From: Xenorhabdus ishibashii | GTDB taxonomy: Bacteria > Pseudomonadota > Gammaproteobacteria > Enterobacterales > Enterobacteriaceae | NCBI RefSeq assembly: GCF_002632755.1 | Contig: NZ_NJAK01000001.1 | Location: 620,001 to 684,000, forward strand | Direction: 5' to 3' | Length of the DNA stretch: 64,000 bases | Shown here: piece after piece, positions 9,202 through 18,200 of the stretch | Layout: each line of letters starts with the position of its first letter | How positions within the stretch are numbered: position 1 is the first letter of the stretch | Translations under genes and position numbers: made by a program | Notes under the pieces: model-generated | Database searches by the model: none | What the model was told of the DNA's origin: nothing | What the model saw: only the letters and a program-made list of their open reading frames with translations

Positions 9202-9983
9202 GGTCATGTATTCAAATCGTTGATCACCCTCAAATATAATATTCACGTTCAATGAAAGTGCCAATGATTTTGTCATGCATTTCAGGTGACTTTGAATAAC
9301 CAAGTGTTTTACGGTTCAGGCGCTTAATTCGGTTACGTAACGTTAAATTTTCACGTTCAATACGTTGAGTAAAATATTTTCCAACCAGATGGTTGGCTGA
9401 AGGCAGTAAATTATAGGCACGATAATTATCAGTACACCAAAAGGCCACCTTGCATTTAGACAGTTTTTTCAATAACTTTTTCAGCGTTTTCTTGTTTCGT
9501 CTACCAAAAGCATGCGCAATGATACGTTTTAGGCGAGGCTCCCAAGCATACCATAACCAACGCTGGCACTTTTTATTCCCGACGAATGACCACATTTCGT
9601 CGACATCGCAGATAAATTCAATTTCAACTTCACCCACAGGTAAGGTTGTTACACATCGTGGCTGGAGTTTTTTAAAACGCGTACGACAGCATTAATGCTG
9701 ATATGCAGGGCTCTGGCCGTATCACGGATGCCGGCATTGTTCATGGCAAGATCAACGACTTGTTCTTTTATTCCGGCTTGACAAGCGCGATAAGAATAAT
9801 CGAGCTGGAAAGTACGATGACAGGATAAACAACGATAACGTTGGTGCCCACCTTTTCCAATACCATGTTTTTTAACGTCCTTCGTCTGGTGACAAAATCG
9901 ACATTTTACTTCTACTGTGGCCATGCATGTTATCTCGCAAAATAAGCATTATAGATGAAGAACAACGCCTTGAATACACGACC
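9202..9983 (-). mobile_element. IS1-family insertion sequence, copy 2 (782 bp, inverted)
   Basis: The same length and terminal repeats as the copy at 7180-7961 but in opposite orientation. The flanks are TTCAAGATGC (left) and CCAACGTCA (right), with no target duplication. The left end sits inside a MITE-like repeat and the right end follows six codons of what looks like another IS1 insA start. Only the outermost bases differ between copies (GGCC versus GGTC at the left end). Recent duplication or homogenisation is likely. Confidence 0.88.
9230..9924 (-). CDS. IS1-family transposase InsAB' (second copy, -1 frameshift)
   Basis: InsA (9649-9924, 91 residues) and InsB (open from the A6C slip site to 9230) translate identically to the first copy. 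The slippery heptamer AAAAAAC is present on the minus strand near 9667-9673. The same zinc-finger-like Cys pairs and DDE segments are visible, so this copy should also be active. Because the two copies are identical and inverted, homologous recombination between them would invert the 1.24 kb that holds the acetyltransferase. Confidence 0.92.
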
Positions 9984-10003
9984 CCAACGTCAACTTTAGC
10001 CAT
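9984..10003 (-). pseudogene. Possible first six codons of another IS1-type insA
   Basis: On the minus strand ATG at 10003 follows an AAAGG site and reads MAKVDV before the sequence is cut by IS1 copy 2 at 9983. InsA proteins of this family often begin MA-V-V-C-C, like MATVEVKCRFC of the intact copies. This looks like an older IS1 relative interrupted by the present one. The remaining 200 bp to 10204 show no gene. Six codons are weak evidence. Confidence 0.35.
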
Positions 10004-10204
10004 GCTTTACCTTTATCACTAAAAATCGGGAAGTCTACCGCAACTAACTATTTAATCTATGAACAAACTTTTTTCAGGCCGTATCATGTAAACTTAAAAT
10101 AATATAATCCTCTGGTGTAAAATTATATTTTTGTGTAGTCATTTTCATGCAGTGATCAGCTCCATTGTTGTTAATTCATTATTAATGTCTTTATACGATT
10201 TATA

Positions 10205-11809
10205 TCAGTCTTTAACACATTTTCTTAATTGATCTTTCACAACTTTTCCATTGGCATTTCGCGGTAAAGTTAAAAAAGTATATCCTTTTGGGCGTTTATA
10301 ACGTGCTATTACAGTACAAATATAATCATTTAACTCTTGCTCTGTAATTGATGCATTTTCGTCGAGTTCAATAAAAGCATGGGGAACTTCTCCCCAATAG
10401 GGATCGGGTTTTGCCACAACAGCGGCAGCCAAAATACCAGGATAACTGGATAGGGCATTTTCCAGCTCAAGACTGGAAATATTCTCACCACCGGAAATAA
10501 TGATATCTTTTTTTCTATCGATGATTTTGATATAGCCATCAGGATCGACAACTGCTAAATCACCAGTATAAAACCATTGGTTGGTGATTTCCGGTGTAAC
10601 ATGACGTACAGGATCATAAACTGCTACGATATTACCGCGAATAGCGATCTCGCCGATGGTTTTGCCATCAAAAGGAACTTCTGAGTTGTTTTTATCAATA
10701 ACGCTTACCTGCCCTTGTAAATTAGAAACAATTCCCTGACGCATCCGTTTTAAGACTTTTTCTGATTCTGGTAGTGTTTTCCATTCATGTTTATTTTCAC
10801 AAACAACTACAGGGCCATAAGTTTCGGTTAATCCATAAACATGCGTGGCATTGATACCGACCTCGTCCAGCAACGAAAACATCATTTCTGTCGGTGGTGC
10901 GCCAGCAATCAAGCCATAAACGCGTCCACCAAAATGCTTTCCATGCTTTTGAATCATTTTGCCTAAAGAGTAGTGAATAATCGGGGCACCACAATAGTGG
11001 GTTACGTGATGTTTCTGGATAAGTTGCATCGCTTCTTCTGCATCAAATTTCCTGATACAGATGTGTGTGCCGGCCCGTGCCGCAACTGTCCACGGGAAAC
11101 ACCAACCATTGCAGTGAAACATGGGAAGAGTCCATAAAAAGGTGGGAGTTCTGGGCATGTCCCAATCCAGTATATTAGAAATAGCATTTAAAAATGCACC
11201 ACGGTGAGAATAAACAACTAATTTAGGTTGCCCGCTGGTGCCCGAAGTAGAATTAATACTGATAGCGGTTTGTTCGTCAATTTGGATAAATGAAAGTGTT
11301 TTTGAGGAGTGTGCGGTTACCAGTGATTCGTAAGATATAAATTCATGTCCGGCAGGAGATGTAGGAATAGCTGAGTTGTTTTCATCAACAATAATTATCT
11401 TAATTGGATTATTGAAAGAGACATTACTTAATAGTGAAAGATAACTTTTGTCGATAAATAATATTTTTGGATGCAATTTTTCAAAAACAAAATTTAAGGT
11501 AGCAGCATCAGTTCGGGTACTTAAGGCATTGAGGATACCACCAGACAAAGGAACCGCAAAATGTAATTCAAGCAATTCGTGGGTATTTGGTAAAATAGCT
11601 GAGACTACACTTCCTTTATTCACTCCCATTTGCTGGAGAGAGATAGCAATCCTTTCGCAGCGATTGGCATATTGATACCAGGTCCAACACTGTTTTCCAT
11701 CAATGATGGCTATATCATTACCATTGCTTAATACTGCCCTTTTAAGAAATAAAATCGGTGATAATGCAGTGCCGGTATATTCATGTAAGAATGAATTATT
11801 GAGAATCAT
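10205..11809 (-). CDS. AMP-dependent acyl-CoA synthetase (acyl/aryl-CoA ligase)
   Basis: A 534-residue ANL-superfamily adenylating enzyme with all core motifs: TSGTSGQPKLVVYSH (phosphate loop, about residue 190), HVYGLTETYGP (A5, about 325), YTGDLAVVDPDGYIKIIDRKKDIIISGG in the hinge region (A7/A8) and RNANGKVVKDQLR with the catalytic Lys near the C-terminus. It activates a carboxylic acid to the CoA thioester. Overall style is that of medium/long-chain AlkK-like ligases, but the substrate cannot be read from sequence. No thioesterase, ACP or PKS gene is adjacent. The 264 bp between it and the divergent SDR gene probably hold both promoters. Confidence 0.85.
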   Translation of the reverse strand: MILNNSFLHEYTGTALSPILFLKRAVLSNGNDIAIIDGKQCWTWYQYANRCERIAISLQQMGVNKGSVVSAILPNTHELLELHFAVPLSGGILNALSTRTDAATLNFVFEKLHPKILFIDKSYLSLLSNVSFNNPIKIIIVDENNSAIPTSPAGHEFISYESLVTAHSSKTLSFIQIDEQTAISINSTSGTSGQPKLVVYSHRGAFLNAISNILDWDMPRTPTFLWTLPMFHCNGWCFPWTVAARAGTHICIRKFDAEEAMQLIQKHHVTHYCGAPIIHYSLGKMIQKHGKHFGGRVYGLIAGAPPTEMMFSLLDEVGINATHVYGLTETYGPVVVCENKHEWKTLPESEKVLKRMRQGIVSNLQGQVSVIDKNNSEVPFDGKTIGEIAIRGNIVAVYDPVRHVTPEITNQWFYTGDLAVVDPDGYIKIIDRKKDIIISGGENISSLELENALSSYPGILAAAVVAKPDPYWGEVPHAFIELDENASITEQELNDYICTVIARYKRPKGYTFLTLPRNANGKVVKDQLRKCVKD

Positions 11810-12073
11810 ATTTTTTCACCCCATATTATTTTCTTTAACAAAATTGTTACTTACTTTAAAAGTAACCGCTGGCAGAAAAATAAGCAATGTTGGTACGATT
11901 TAAAGGGGGCTGTTTTATTTAAAAATTCCATGTAAATAATATGAATTTATTTTATATTTTTTATATGCCGATTTCATTTATTAAACTTGATAAAATAACT
12001 ATTTGAAAATAGATTGGAGGATTATATTTAAGATAATAAAAACACGCTCACCATTAATACAAAAGGAAAAATT

Positions 12074-12823
12074 ATGTTCAATTTGGCGGGAAAAATTGCT
12101 TTTATTTCAGGGGGAACCAAAGGTATTGGCACGGGAATTGCGAAGGTATTGAAGCAAGCTGGTGCTGTTACCATTATTGCAGGTACTGATAAGGTGAAAG
12201 GAGAAGCCATTGCCAAAGAGCTGGAAGTTGATTTCATACCTCTTGATGTGACTGATCAGGCAGCATGTAAAAACGTGGTTGCCCAGATTGTTGAAAAGTA
12301 CGGTAGGCTCGACATTCTTTGTTCCAATGCCGGTATTTTCCCACAACATTATCTTAAAGAGATGACCGCGGAAGATTGGGATCTCGTGCACACCGTTAAC
12401 CTTAAAGGAACGTTTTTCCTGGTGCAGGCTGCATTGAATGTGATGGAAAAACAGCGTTACGGGCGTGTTGTTATCACTTCATCCATCACGGGAGAGATAA
12501 CGGGTATTTCGGGTTACAGCCATTATGGTGCCAGTAAAGCAGGTCAACTTGGGTTTATGCGCAGTGCTGCTTTGGAATATGCGGGGCAGGGTATTACCAT
12601 TAACGCAGTTATGCCGGGCATGATTATGACGGATGGCTTAAAGTCATTTGGTGATGAATTCCTCAGTCATGTGAAAGAGACCACCCCAATGCGGGTTTTG
12701 GGAACGCCTGAAGATATTGGTTATGCTGCCTGTTTTCTTGCTTCTGATGAAGCAAAATATATAACCGGACAAACAATTATCGTTGATGGTGGGCAGGTTT
12801 TGCCAGAAGTACAGGAAGCCTGA
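12074..12823 (+). CDS. Short-chain dehydrogenase/reductase (FabG-like)
   Basis: A 249-residue classical SDR. Visible are the cofactor motif SGGTKGIGTGIA (residues about 12-23), NAG at about 89-91, the catalytic Ser in SSITGEITG and YGASKAGQ carrying the Tyr-x-x-x-Lys pair, and the C-terminal YITGQTIIVDGGQV. It reduces or oxidises an alcohol/ketone with NAD(P)H. It is divergent from the acyl-CoA ligase, so shared regulation is possible. Nothing narrows the substrate. The start is ATG 12074 after AAAAGGAAAA. Confidence 0.85.
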   Translation: MFNLAGKIAFISGGTKGIGTGIAKVLKQAGAVTIIAGTDKVKGEAIAKELEVDFIPLDVTDQAACKNVVAQIVEKYGRLDILCSNAGIFPQHYLKEMTAEDWDLVHTVNLKGTFFLVQAALNVMEKQRYGRVVITSSITGEITGISGYSHYGASKAGQLGFMRSAALEYAGQGITINAVMPGMIMTDGLKSFGDEFLSHVKETTPMRVLGTPEDIGYAACFLASDEAKYITGQTIIVDGGQVLPEVQEA

Positions 12824-12886
12824 TTGTTTACAAAGATTGTCGTAAGGCAGTTGAAAAAGTAAAATATCTATCCTGTAAACACAGGG

Positions 12887-12916
12887 AGGGAGATTTGTTC
12901 TCTTCCTGATTTTTTA
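12887..12916 (+). terminator. Rho-independent terminator after the SDR gene
   Basis: AGGGAGA, a 7-nt loop, then TCTTCCT (one G-T pair), followed by GATTTTTTA. It lies 64 bp after the SDR stop and just before queH, whose ribosome binding site follows. Confidence 0.65.
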
Positions 12917-12941
12917 TTGTCTGAATCAGGTAAGAAATATT

Positions 12942-13610
12942 ATGTCACTGAATTATGAGCGTAAATCTCTTCCATTGCCAAACGGACACAAAAAAGTGCT
13001 ATTGCACTCATGTTGTGCGCCATGTTCTGGGGAAGTGATGGAAGCAATGTTGGCTTCAGGAATTGATTTCACAATATTTTTCTATAACCCCAATATTCAT
13101 CCCCTTAAAGAATACGAGCTGCGTAAAGATGAAAATATCCGTTTTGCGCAGGAAATGGGAATTCCTTTTATTGATGCAGATTACGACCGTGATAATTGGT
13201 TTGAACGCGCAAAGGGAATGGAAAATGAGCCTGAACGTGGCATTCGTTGCACAATGTGCTTTGATATGCGTTTCGAACGCACAGCACTTTATGCCTACGA
13301 ACATGGTTTCCCTGTGATTACCAGTTCACTCGGTATTTCGCGTTGGAAAAATATGCAACAGATCAATGAGTGTGGGGTTCGTGCCGCTTCCCGTTATCCT
13401 GACTTAGTGTATTGGGAATATAACTGGCGCAAAGGGGGCGGATCTGCCCGTATGATAGAAATCAGTAAACGAGAAGAGTTCTATCAGCAGGAATATTGTG
13501 GTTGTATTTACTCGCTGCGGGATACTAATCGTCATCGTCTGGCTACTGGCCGTGAAAGAATTAAATTAGGTACAGTCTTTTATAGTGCAGATAACAATAA
13601 AAAAGAATAA
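12942..13610 (+). CDS. queH: QueH, epoxyqueuosine reductase (DUF208 type)
   Basis: A 222-residue protein with the Cys pattern of Que[11 protein letters not shown] near residue 22, RCTMCFDMR near residue 108 and EYCGCIYSL near residue 185. These bind an iron-sulfur cluster and metal and support reduction of epoxyqueuosine to queuosine in tRNA, the last step of queuosine synthesis. It replaces the cobalamin-dependent QueG in organisms lacking that enzyme; whether queG is also present cannot be seen here. It is a single gene between two terminators. Confidence 0.9.
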   Translation: MSLNYERKSLPLPNGHKKVLLHSCCAPCSGEVMEAMLASGIDFTIFFYNPNIHPLKEYELRKDENIRFAQEMGIPFIDADYDRDNWFERAKGMENEPERGIRCTMCFDMRFERTALYAYEHGFPVITSSLGISRWKNMQQINECGVRAASRYPDLVYWEYNWRKGGGSARMIEISKREEFYQQEYCGCIYSLRDTNRHRLATGRERIKLGTVFYSADNNKKE

Positions 13611-13632
13611 AAAAGCCTGCGTAGAAGCAGGC
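13609..13632 (-). terminator. Terminator facing the AraC gene (minus strand, possibly bidirectional)
   Basis: GCCTGC-(6 nt)-GCAGGC at 13615-13632 is preceded on the plus strand by AAAAAA, so on the minus strand the hairpin is followed by a T-run. It would end transcription coming from 13926-14741. The 290 bp between the two hold no recognisable gene. Confidence 0.65.
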
Positions 13633-13925
13633 CAAAGATACGGCAAATATAAAAATCCCTGGTGGTGACTTAAAACTTAGTTGGATTAGCTCTAAAACAG
13701 TGATGAGTCACCATGACTATATGTGAAATAAGATACCGTCGTCCAATGGATTGCACAGATCAATAAGGGAAGATTGATTGATAAAAACGATCATTCATGA
13801 TTTTGGTGATATCTTAGGCTAATTGTGGTTGCGGCTTTTCAGTTTGATCTAAAACTAGTTTATATAAAACTGGAAAGCCTTGATTTATGGGATATAGTGC
13901 TAACTATTAGTTATTAAATGAATTA

Positions 13926-14741
13926 TCAATCTTTCCCATATCTGGAGCGATTAGGTGTACAGCCAAAGCGTCGGCGATAGCTTTGAGTGAAATAGGATTG
14001 GCTGGAAAAACCCGATTCCAATGAAATATCAGCGATATTCATTTCGCTATTTAGTAATAATTGATGTGCATAAAGAATACGTTGTTCACTGATCCAAGCT
14101 TTGGGTGAAGTACCATAGACACTGTTAAAAAGCTCCTTAAAAGAAGTTAATCCCATCCCGAACTCACGTGCAAAGTCATTCAATTTCCATTCCTTGAGAT
14201 AGTGAGCTTCCATAAATGTTTGCAGACGTTCTACCTGACGATTACTTAATTTTCGTAGAATAGACATTAACAATGCCCCCTGTTTATTTAAGGAAAGCAG
14301 TAACAATAATTCTTCAACTCTTAATTGAACCAACGCTGGCGGGGAATCATGTGCTAATAAGTTAGCCAGCCCGTGAATGCTTTCTGTTAACAAGGGAAAC
14401 GGGTTAAAAGGAATCAACCTATAAGCAGGAAACTCCTGTCGCTCTAACTTACTTAACAATGAGCCAAAACGTTGTAAAAAACTACGTAAAAACTCCATGT
14501 GTAAGGGTAACCATAATAGCTGACAACTTTCCGTATTGGTTTTAGCTGCATAACTCCCAGGATGGGTAAAGAGGATCTGATTCGATTTAATGTGATAAGT
14601 GTTTATGCAATCTTTCCATACCATTTCGCCATCGAGTAAAATATATAACCCTCTTTGTTTATGCTTCAGGATATTGAAATCCGGCATAGTTAATTGGAGT
14701 GTGCAAATATTCTTTTGATTTAAGCCCGTCGTCCTTTTCAT
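13926..14741 (-). CDS. AraC-family transcriptional regulator
   Basis: A 271-residue protein. The C-terminal 100 residues form the AraC double helix-turn-helix (LNDFAREFGMGLTSFKELF and ADISLESGFSSQSYFTQSYRR). The N-terminal half is divergent, with LVQLRVEELLLLLSLNKQG just before the DNA-binding part. This architecture resembles the ExsA/VirF-type branch that controls secretion systems or fimbriae. No such genes are near, so its target is open. It stands alone, with about 900 bp of AT-rich DNA upstream. Confidence 0.8.
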   Translation of the reverse strand: MKRTTGLNQKNICTLQLTMPDFNILKHKQRGLYILLDGEMVWKDCINTYHIKSNQILFTHPGSYAAKTNTESCQLLWLPLHMEFLRSFLQRFGSLLSKLERQEFPAYRLIPFNPFPLLTESIHGLANLLAHDSPPALVQLRVEELLLLLSLNKQGALLMSILRKLSNRQVERLQTFMEAHYLKEWKLNDFAREFGMGLTSFKELFNSVYGTSPKAWISEQRILYAHQLLLNSEMNIADISLESGFSSQSYFTQSYRRRFGCTPNRSRYGKD

Positions 14742-15647
14742 TTAATACTCCTAATTTTCCGTATCGTGAGTAATCGTTTTTTGATGAGTGCATGAAGTTT
14801 TTTTATTATTAAATAACCGCTTATATTATATAGCCAAATAAACATTTGTGTTAGATTTAAGTGTATTTTTTTACGACTAAAAATTGCCTGTCTATTTTTC
14901 GCCTTGTTTTGGTTGATATTTGAATGGCTATTTTTAAAGTTTTGTTAATATTAAAGTTACTTATATTTACCTATGATTTTTTATTAAGTCATTTGCCGTC
15001 AAGAATGCCAGAAATGTCATGGATTTATTTTTATTTGCAAATGTTGTTTATTTATTTTACTGTCCGAATAATAATGCAATAGATATTATTGATAATTAAT
15101 GTTAAAAACGCAGGATGATTCATTACTCAAATGAATACTGGTATTGCAATGGAATTTTCATATTAAAAAATATCAATTACTGTTGAACTATATAATTAAA
15201 ACAATGGGGGATTATCCATTTAGTTCTGATTACAGATTTATAGATTAAATAGCCATAAGTCAAATAGCTATTGAGAATAACGTGTTTTCATGACCCTAAA
15301 CATGATGCGTTTTTATTAATGCCTTATATTTTTTGTTAATAAATTGTGAACCTTTAGAATTTGTATGTATTAAGCAAGAAATGATAACTGATCTTTTGGG
15401 GTTTTCTTATTTAAGAGACATTAGAAAATTTCATGATAAATCATATAATTAAACTTAAACAGAAGCTTTATCCGTATAATAACGCTATAAATCCCTTCGT
15501 TATAGCTTCGTAGATTGTTTTTTATATTTGTACAATGCTAGGATGTGCTTCCACTATCTGCTTCTAGCTTCTATTACCTACTAAGGCATATGTATAGATA
15601 TATTTTGCTGATGAAATATAAGAAAAACCCACAAAAACGAGAACAAT
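14742..15647. other. AT-rich 906-bp region without a recognisable gene
   Basis: No coding frame with a convincing start or family match on either strand. Base composition is strongly AT. A weak hairpin GCTATAA-(9 nt)-TTATAGC lies at about 15484-15506, followed by a T-rich stretch. It probably carries the upstream control regions of the AraC gene and of the bactofilin gene, or is a worn-down remnant. Confidence 0.5.
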
Positions 15648-16316
15648 ATGAAAATGTATCGTTTTTCAGATAACGCTTTTTTATACAGCGTATGGCTCCT
15701 TTGGGGAATTGCATTGGGACTATATCTGTATGGTGCTCATTTTAGTTGCACCATAACAGCAATTTTATCTTTTTTCGCCTTAGTGTTTTACTTTATGAAA
15801 ATGAAATTGAGAATAAACGCTATGTTTGGAAAAAAAACAACCGAGGCAGCTCCTGCCAGTTCTGTAACACCTACTATAAGTGTCAAACCTGAAGAGAAAA
15901 AATTACCCGAAGCTGAGATCCGTCCCAATACCATTATTGCGAAAAACTCTGTTTTCAAGGGAGATGTTGAAATGGATGGGGATATCCAGATTTGGGGGAA
16001 AGTCATTGGCAATATACGCGTAAAAGGTGGTGCCATTCGGATTATGCATGCCGGCAAAGTGGAAGGTGAGCTGAATGCCCCCGAAATTATCATTGATGGT
16101 CATGTTGAAGGCACGTGCTGTGCGGAAACATTAGATATACTGGAGCATGGTGAGTTACGGGGTATTAGCCGTTGCGGCAGTATGTCAATTCGACGTGGCG
16201 GATTGTTCTTTGGTCAGTCTGAACAGGTTGATAATAAGAAAAGGCCGGAAATGGAACGAGTTGTTTCCATTAGGGAAAATCAGAACGATAAACCAAAATC
16301 GAAAAACAACGCCTGA
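15648..16316 (+). CDS. Membrane-anchored bactofilin (polymer-forming cytoskeletal protein)
   Basis: A 222-residue protein. Residues about 10-50 hold two hydrophobic segments (VWLLWGIALGLYLYGAHF and ITAILSFFALVFYFMKM). A Pro/Glu-rich linker follows, then a bactofilin domain (about residues 87-180) of short beta repeats such as DGDIQIWGKVIGNIRVKGG and IIIDGHVEGTC. Bactofilins form non-polar filaments that organise envelope or cell-shape machinery; the membrane hairpin would tether this one. Its stop is 16 bp before the acetyltransferase start, so the two are likely co-transcribed. Confidence 0.85.
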   Translation: MKMYRFSDNAFLYSVWLLWGIALGLYLYGAHFSCTITAILSFFALVFYFMKMKLRINAMFGKKTTEAAPASSVTPTISVKPEEKKLPEAEIRPNTIIAKNSVFKGDVEMDGDIQIWGKVIGNIRVKGGAIRIMHAGKVEGELNAPEIIIDGHVEGTCCAETLDILEHGELRGISRCGSMSIRRGGLFFGQSEQVDNKKRPEMERVVSIRENQNDKPKSKNNA

Positions 16317-16332
16317 TAATCAAGGAGGCGTT

Positions 16333-16881
16333 GTGGTTATCGAATTGGAAACAGAAAGGTTGTGGCTCCGTGCCTGGAAAGATGCAGACAGAGAACCTTT
16401 CTTTCGCTTAAGTAATAATCCTGACGTAATGGAATTTTTTCCTGACTTACTGACTAAAGCACAGAGCGATACTTTTATCGATAATTGTATTCGCAAGTTT
16501 GAGACGCAGGGTGGTTGGGGATTATGGGCGGTTGAACTAAAGCAGAATAGTAAATTTATTGGTTCTGTGGGGCTGAATATCCCGAACATCAAATTTCCAT
16601 TCTCTCCTTTTGTTGAAATAGGCTGGCGTCTGGACAAGCCATTTTGGGGGCAAGGCTATACTTGTGAAGCCGCCCGCAGAATTTTTGACTTTGCGTTTAC
16701 GGAAATCGGATTGGAGGAAGTTGTCGCTTTTACCACGGTTTCTAATTACCGCTCGGAAAATGTCATGAAAAAATTGGGTATGGTCAGAGATGAAAAAACA
16801 TTTCTGCACCCTGGATTGGAAGAAAATCATCCATTAAGGGAGCATGTTCTGTACAGGCTTCGGCGTTCAGATTTTGTATGA
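16333..16881 (+). CDS. GNAT acetyltransferase, RimJ/RimL type
   Basis: A 182-residue acetyltransferase starting at GTG 16333, four bases after AAGGAGG; an upstream in-frame extension overlaps the bactofilin gene and has no ribosome binding site. Typical features are ELETERLWLRAW at the N-terminus, EIGWRLDKPFWGQGYTCEAA (acetyl-CoA loop) and NYRSENVMKKLGM. Members modify protein N-termini or small amines. It is coupled to bactofilin by a 16-bp gap. A strong hairpin follows it, and the phage-derived cluster begins behind that. Confidence 0.82.
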   Translation: MVIELETERLWLRAWKDADREPFFRLSNNPDVMEFFPDLLTKAQSDTFIDNCIRKFETQGGWGLWAVELKQNSKFIGSVGLNIPNIKFPFSPFVEIGWRLDKPFWGQGYTCEAARRIFDFAFTEIGLEEVVAFTTVSNYRSENVMKKLGMVRDEKTFLHPGLEENHPLREHVLYRLRRSDFV

Positions 16882-16895
16882 TAATGGTTGAACAC

Positions 16896-16933
16896 CATCA
16901 AGGTTATCCTAATAGATAGAGATAACCTTGATG
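16896..16933 (+). terminator. Perfect 13-bp inverted repeat, bidirectional terminator candidate
   Basis: CATCAAGGTTATC, 12-nt loop, GATAACCTTGATG, all 13 pairs matched. It sits between the ends of the convergent acetyltransferase and repressor genes. There is only a short T-rich tail (CTGTTTTA). It also marks the left border of the phage-derived cluster. Confidence 0.6.
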
Positions 16934-16955
16934 GAAACTGTTTTATGCCGAATTA

Positions 16956-17576
16956 TTATTGTCTGGATATGACCAGAGCAACGCGGCCGATAAACCTGAT
17001 GTCACTGATAGCACAATCAAAAGTGACGTCGCTATCGCTGACACGGATCTTGCTGATTGGGATTTTGGCAATCTTCTTGATACTGTGCATACCTTCAATA
17101 TCCACCAGCCATAAGCCATCTTGAATATTATCTTCCTGAGTATCCAGCAGATACCATGAGGCTCCATCATCAATAATCAGCGGATTTTTGAGTTCCTTGG
17201 AAACCAATTCACTGTCCAAAATTACAGGATTAGCTTCATTGAGCTTACCACCCGACAGTTTTACACGAGAGATGGATGGAGCAATGATATCTGCCAACCG
17301 TTCCGCTTTTTTGCTGCTTTCTCCATCTGGAAACATTTCTCCCTGACCCGTGCTTAGCCACAGTAGTGAAGCACCAGTTTCGAGATTGCACTGGATGATC
17401 CAATCCGCTGGAAAGCTATCACGAAGGTAGCGGTTTGCCATCGTGCTTTTGGAAACGCCCAAATGGTCACTTAGGGCCTGACGTGATTTAAATCCATATG
17501 CGCGGACAAGACGTTCAATAGCAGGTCTTCCCCCACTATCCGCCCCCATTTTGATCTCAATATTGGTATTTTTCAT
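16956..17576 (-). CDS. CI-type repressor of a P2/186-like phage
   Basis: A 206-residue protein with an N-terminal helix-turn-helix (SRQALSDHLGVSKSTMANRYLRD, residues about 30-52) of the phage 186 CI family and a C-terminal oligomerisation domain. There is no LexA-like Ala-Gly cleavage motif that I can see. That fits 186 logic, in which RecA does not cleave CI and an SOS-controlled antirepressor is needed. It is transcribed away from the early genes. A strong opposing promoter overlaps its start codon. It should keep the tail cluster silent. Confidence 0.85.
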   Translation of the reverse strand: MKNTNIEIKMGADSGGRPAIERLVRAYGFKSRQALSDHLGVSKSTMANRYLRDSFPADWIIQCNLETGASLLWLSTGQGEMFPDGESSKKAERLADIIAPSISRVKLSGGKLNEANPVILDSELVSKELKNPLIIDDGASWYLLDTQEDNIQDGLWLVDIEGMHSIKKIAKIPISKIRVSDSDVTFDCAISDIRFIGRVALVISRQ

Positions 17577-17604
17577 TGACAGTACAGATAAGAGCTATTA
17601 GTAT
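17576..17604 (+). promoter_or_regulatory. Early rightward promoter overlapping the cI start codon
   Basis: TTGACA at 17576-17581, a 17-bp spacer and TAGTAT at 17599-17604: a near-consensus sigma-70 promoter reading toward the DUF5347 and A genes. Its -35 box shares a base with the repressor start codon, so CI bound nearby could control both directions. Confidence 0.75.
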
Positions 17605-17708
17605 CCCGCCTAAGTTCTCGATATGAGATCTTTGATGGGCCCAGATTGGTTAAGCTGAAAACCATTGAGAGATATTGCATCATGAACGCCCAGATTTCAA
17701 TCTTTATG

Positions 17709-17730
17709 CCCGATATCGAAATATTTCGGG
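17709..17730. promoter_or_regulatory. Imperfect palindrome, possible phage operator
   Basis: CCCGATATCG-AAATATTTCGGG has outer arms CCCGA/TCGGG and lies in the 240-bp control region between cI and the first early gene. It could bind CI or a second early regulator. No repeat of it was found elsewhere in the region, so this is tentative. Confidence 0.3.
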
Positions 17731-17833
17731 AATGTCATTGAGAGGATAGACGAAGGGTTTGAAATGAAGGGAACAGTTGGAAATAGCAGGATATCGTTGA
17801 GGATCGTTTTGTAGAAGAATGTTGAGGGAAAAT

Positions 17834-18172
17834 ATGGCGAATATTGAAAACGAAAAATTTGCCCAAATTAACCTCGGCCAGAGACTGGAAGGATTGAATC
17901 ATCTGTCGAGGATTAGGGCGACATATTGGGGTGACAATGAAAAGGAGTTAAATCGATTTTTTGCTGATATGCGTGATAAAAGAGACGATTACTACGAAGA
18001 GAATAAACGAGCGTTATCTGCCATTTTCTATTTGGCGAATATCCCACGCTCCCGCCACAATAGTGAATTCAACCATTTTACTCAAGAGGAAAAACAGGCG
18101 CTGATCAAGGCGATGAATCATATCAAGGTTGTTGTCAGCCAATTTCCGAAATATCTGACACTGCCTAATTAA
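17834..18172 (+). CDS. DUF5347 phage-type early protein
   Basis: A 112-residue protein from ATG 17834, which has GAGGG six bases upstream; an ATG five codons earlier lacks a site. It shows DUF5347-like features: GLNHLSRIRATYWGDNEKELNRF and a central IFYLANIPRSRHNSEF. Such proteins occur in the early regions of enterobacterial P2-like and lambdoid prophages, function unknown. It is the first gene behind the early promoter and is followed by the replication gene. Confidence 0.7.
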   Translation: MANIENEKFAQINLGQRLEGLNHLSRIRATYWGDNEKELNRFFADMRDKRDDYYEENKRALSAIFYLANIPRSRHNSEFNHFTQEEKQALIKAMNHIKVVVSQFPKYLTLPN

Positions 18173-18200
18173 TTGTAGCTTTCTAAATACATTATCTCTT

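Noticed and set aside
7180..9983. Composite transposon made of the two IS1 copies
   Set aside because: The outer flanks lack a shared target duplication, and the cargo was cut at both sides by independent events.
7180..9983. Simple inversion of the segment between the IS1 copies as the reason for the missing duplications
   Set aside because: Exchanging the inner flanks on paper does not restore matching 8-9 bp duplications at either copy.
13926..14741. AraC regulator as evidence of a nearby type III secretion system
   Set aside because: No secretion, chaperone or needle genes are within the window; the resemblance to ExsA-like regulators is only general.
16896..16933. Perfect inverted repeat as a phage attachment site
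   Set aside because: There is no second copy at the right border near 35.7 kb and no integrase or tRNA gene; a terminator explains it better.
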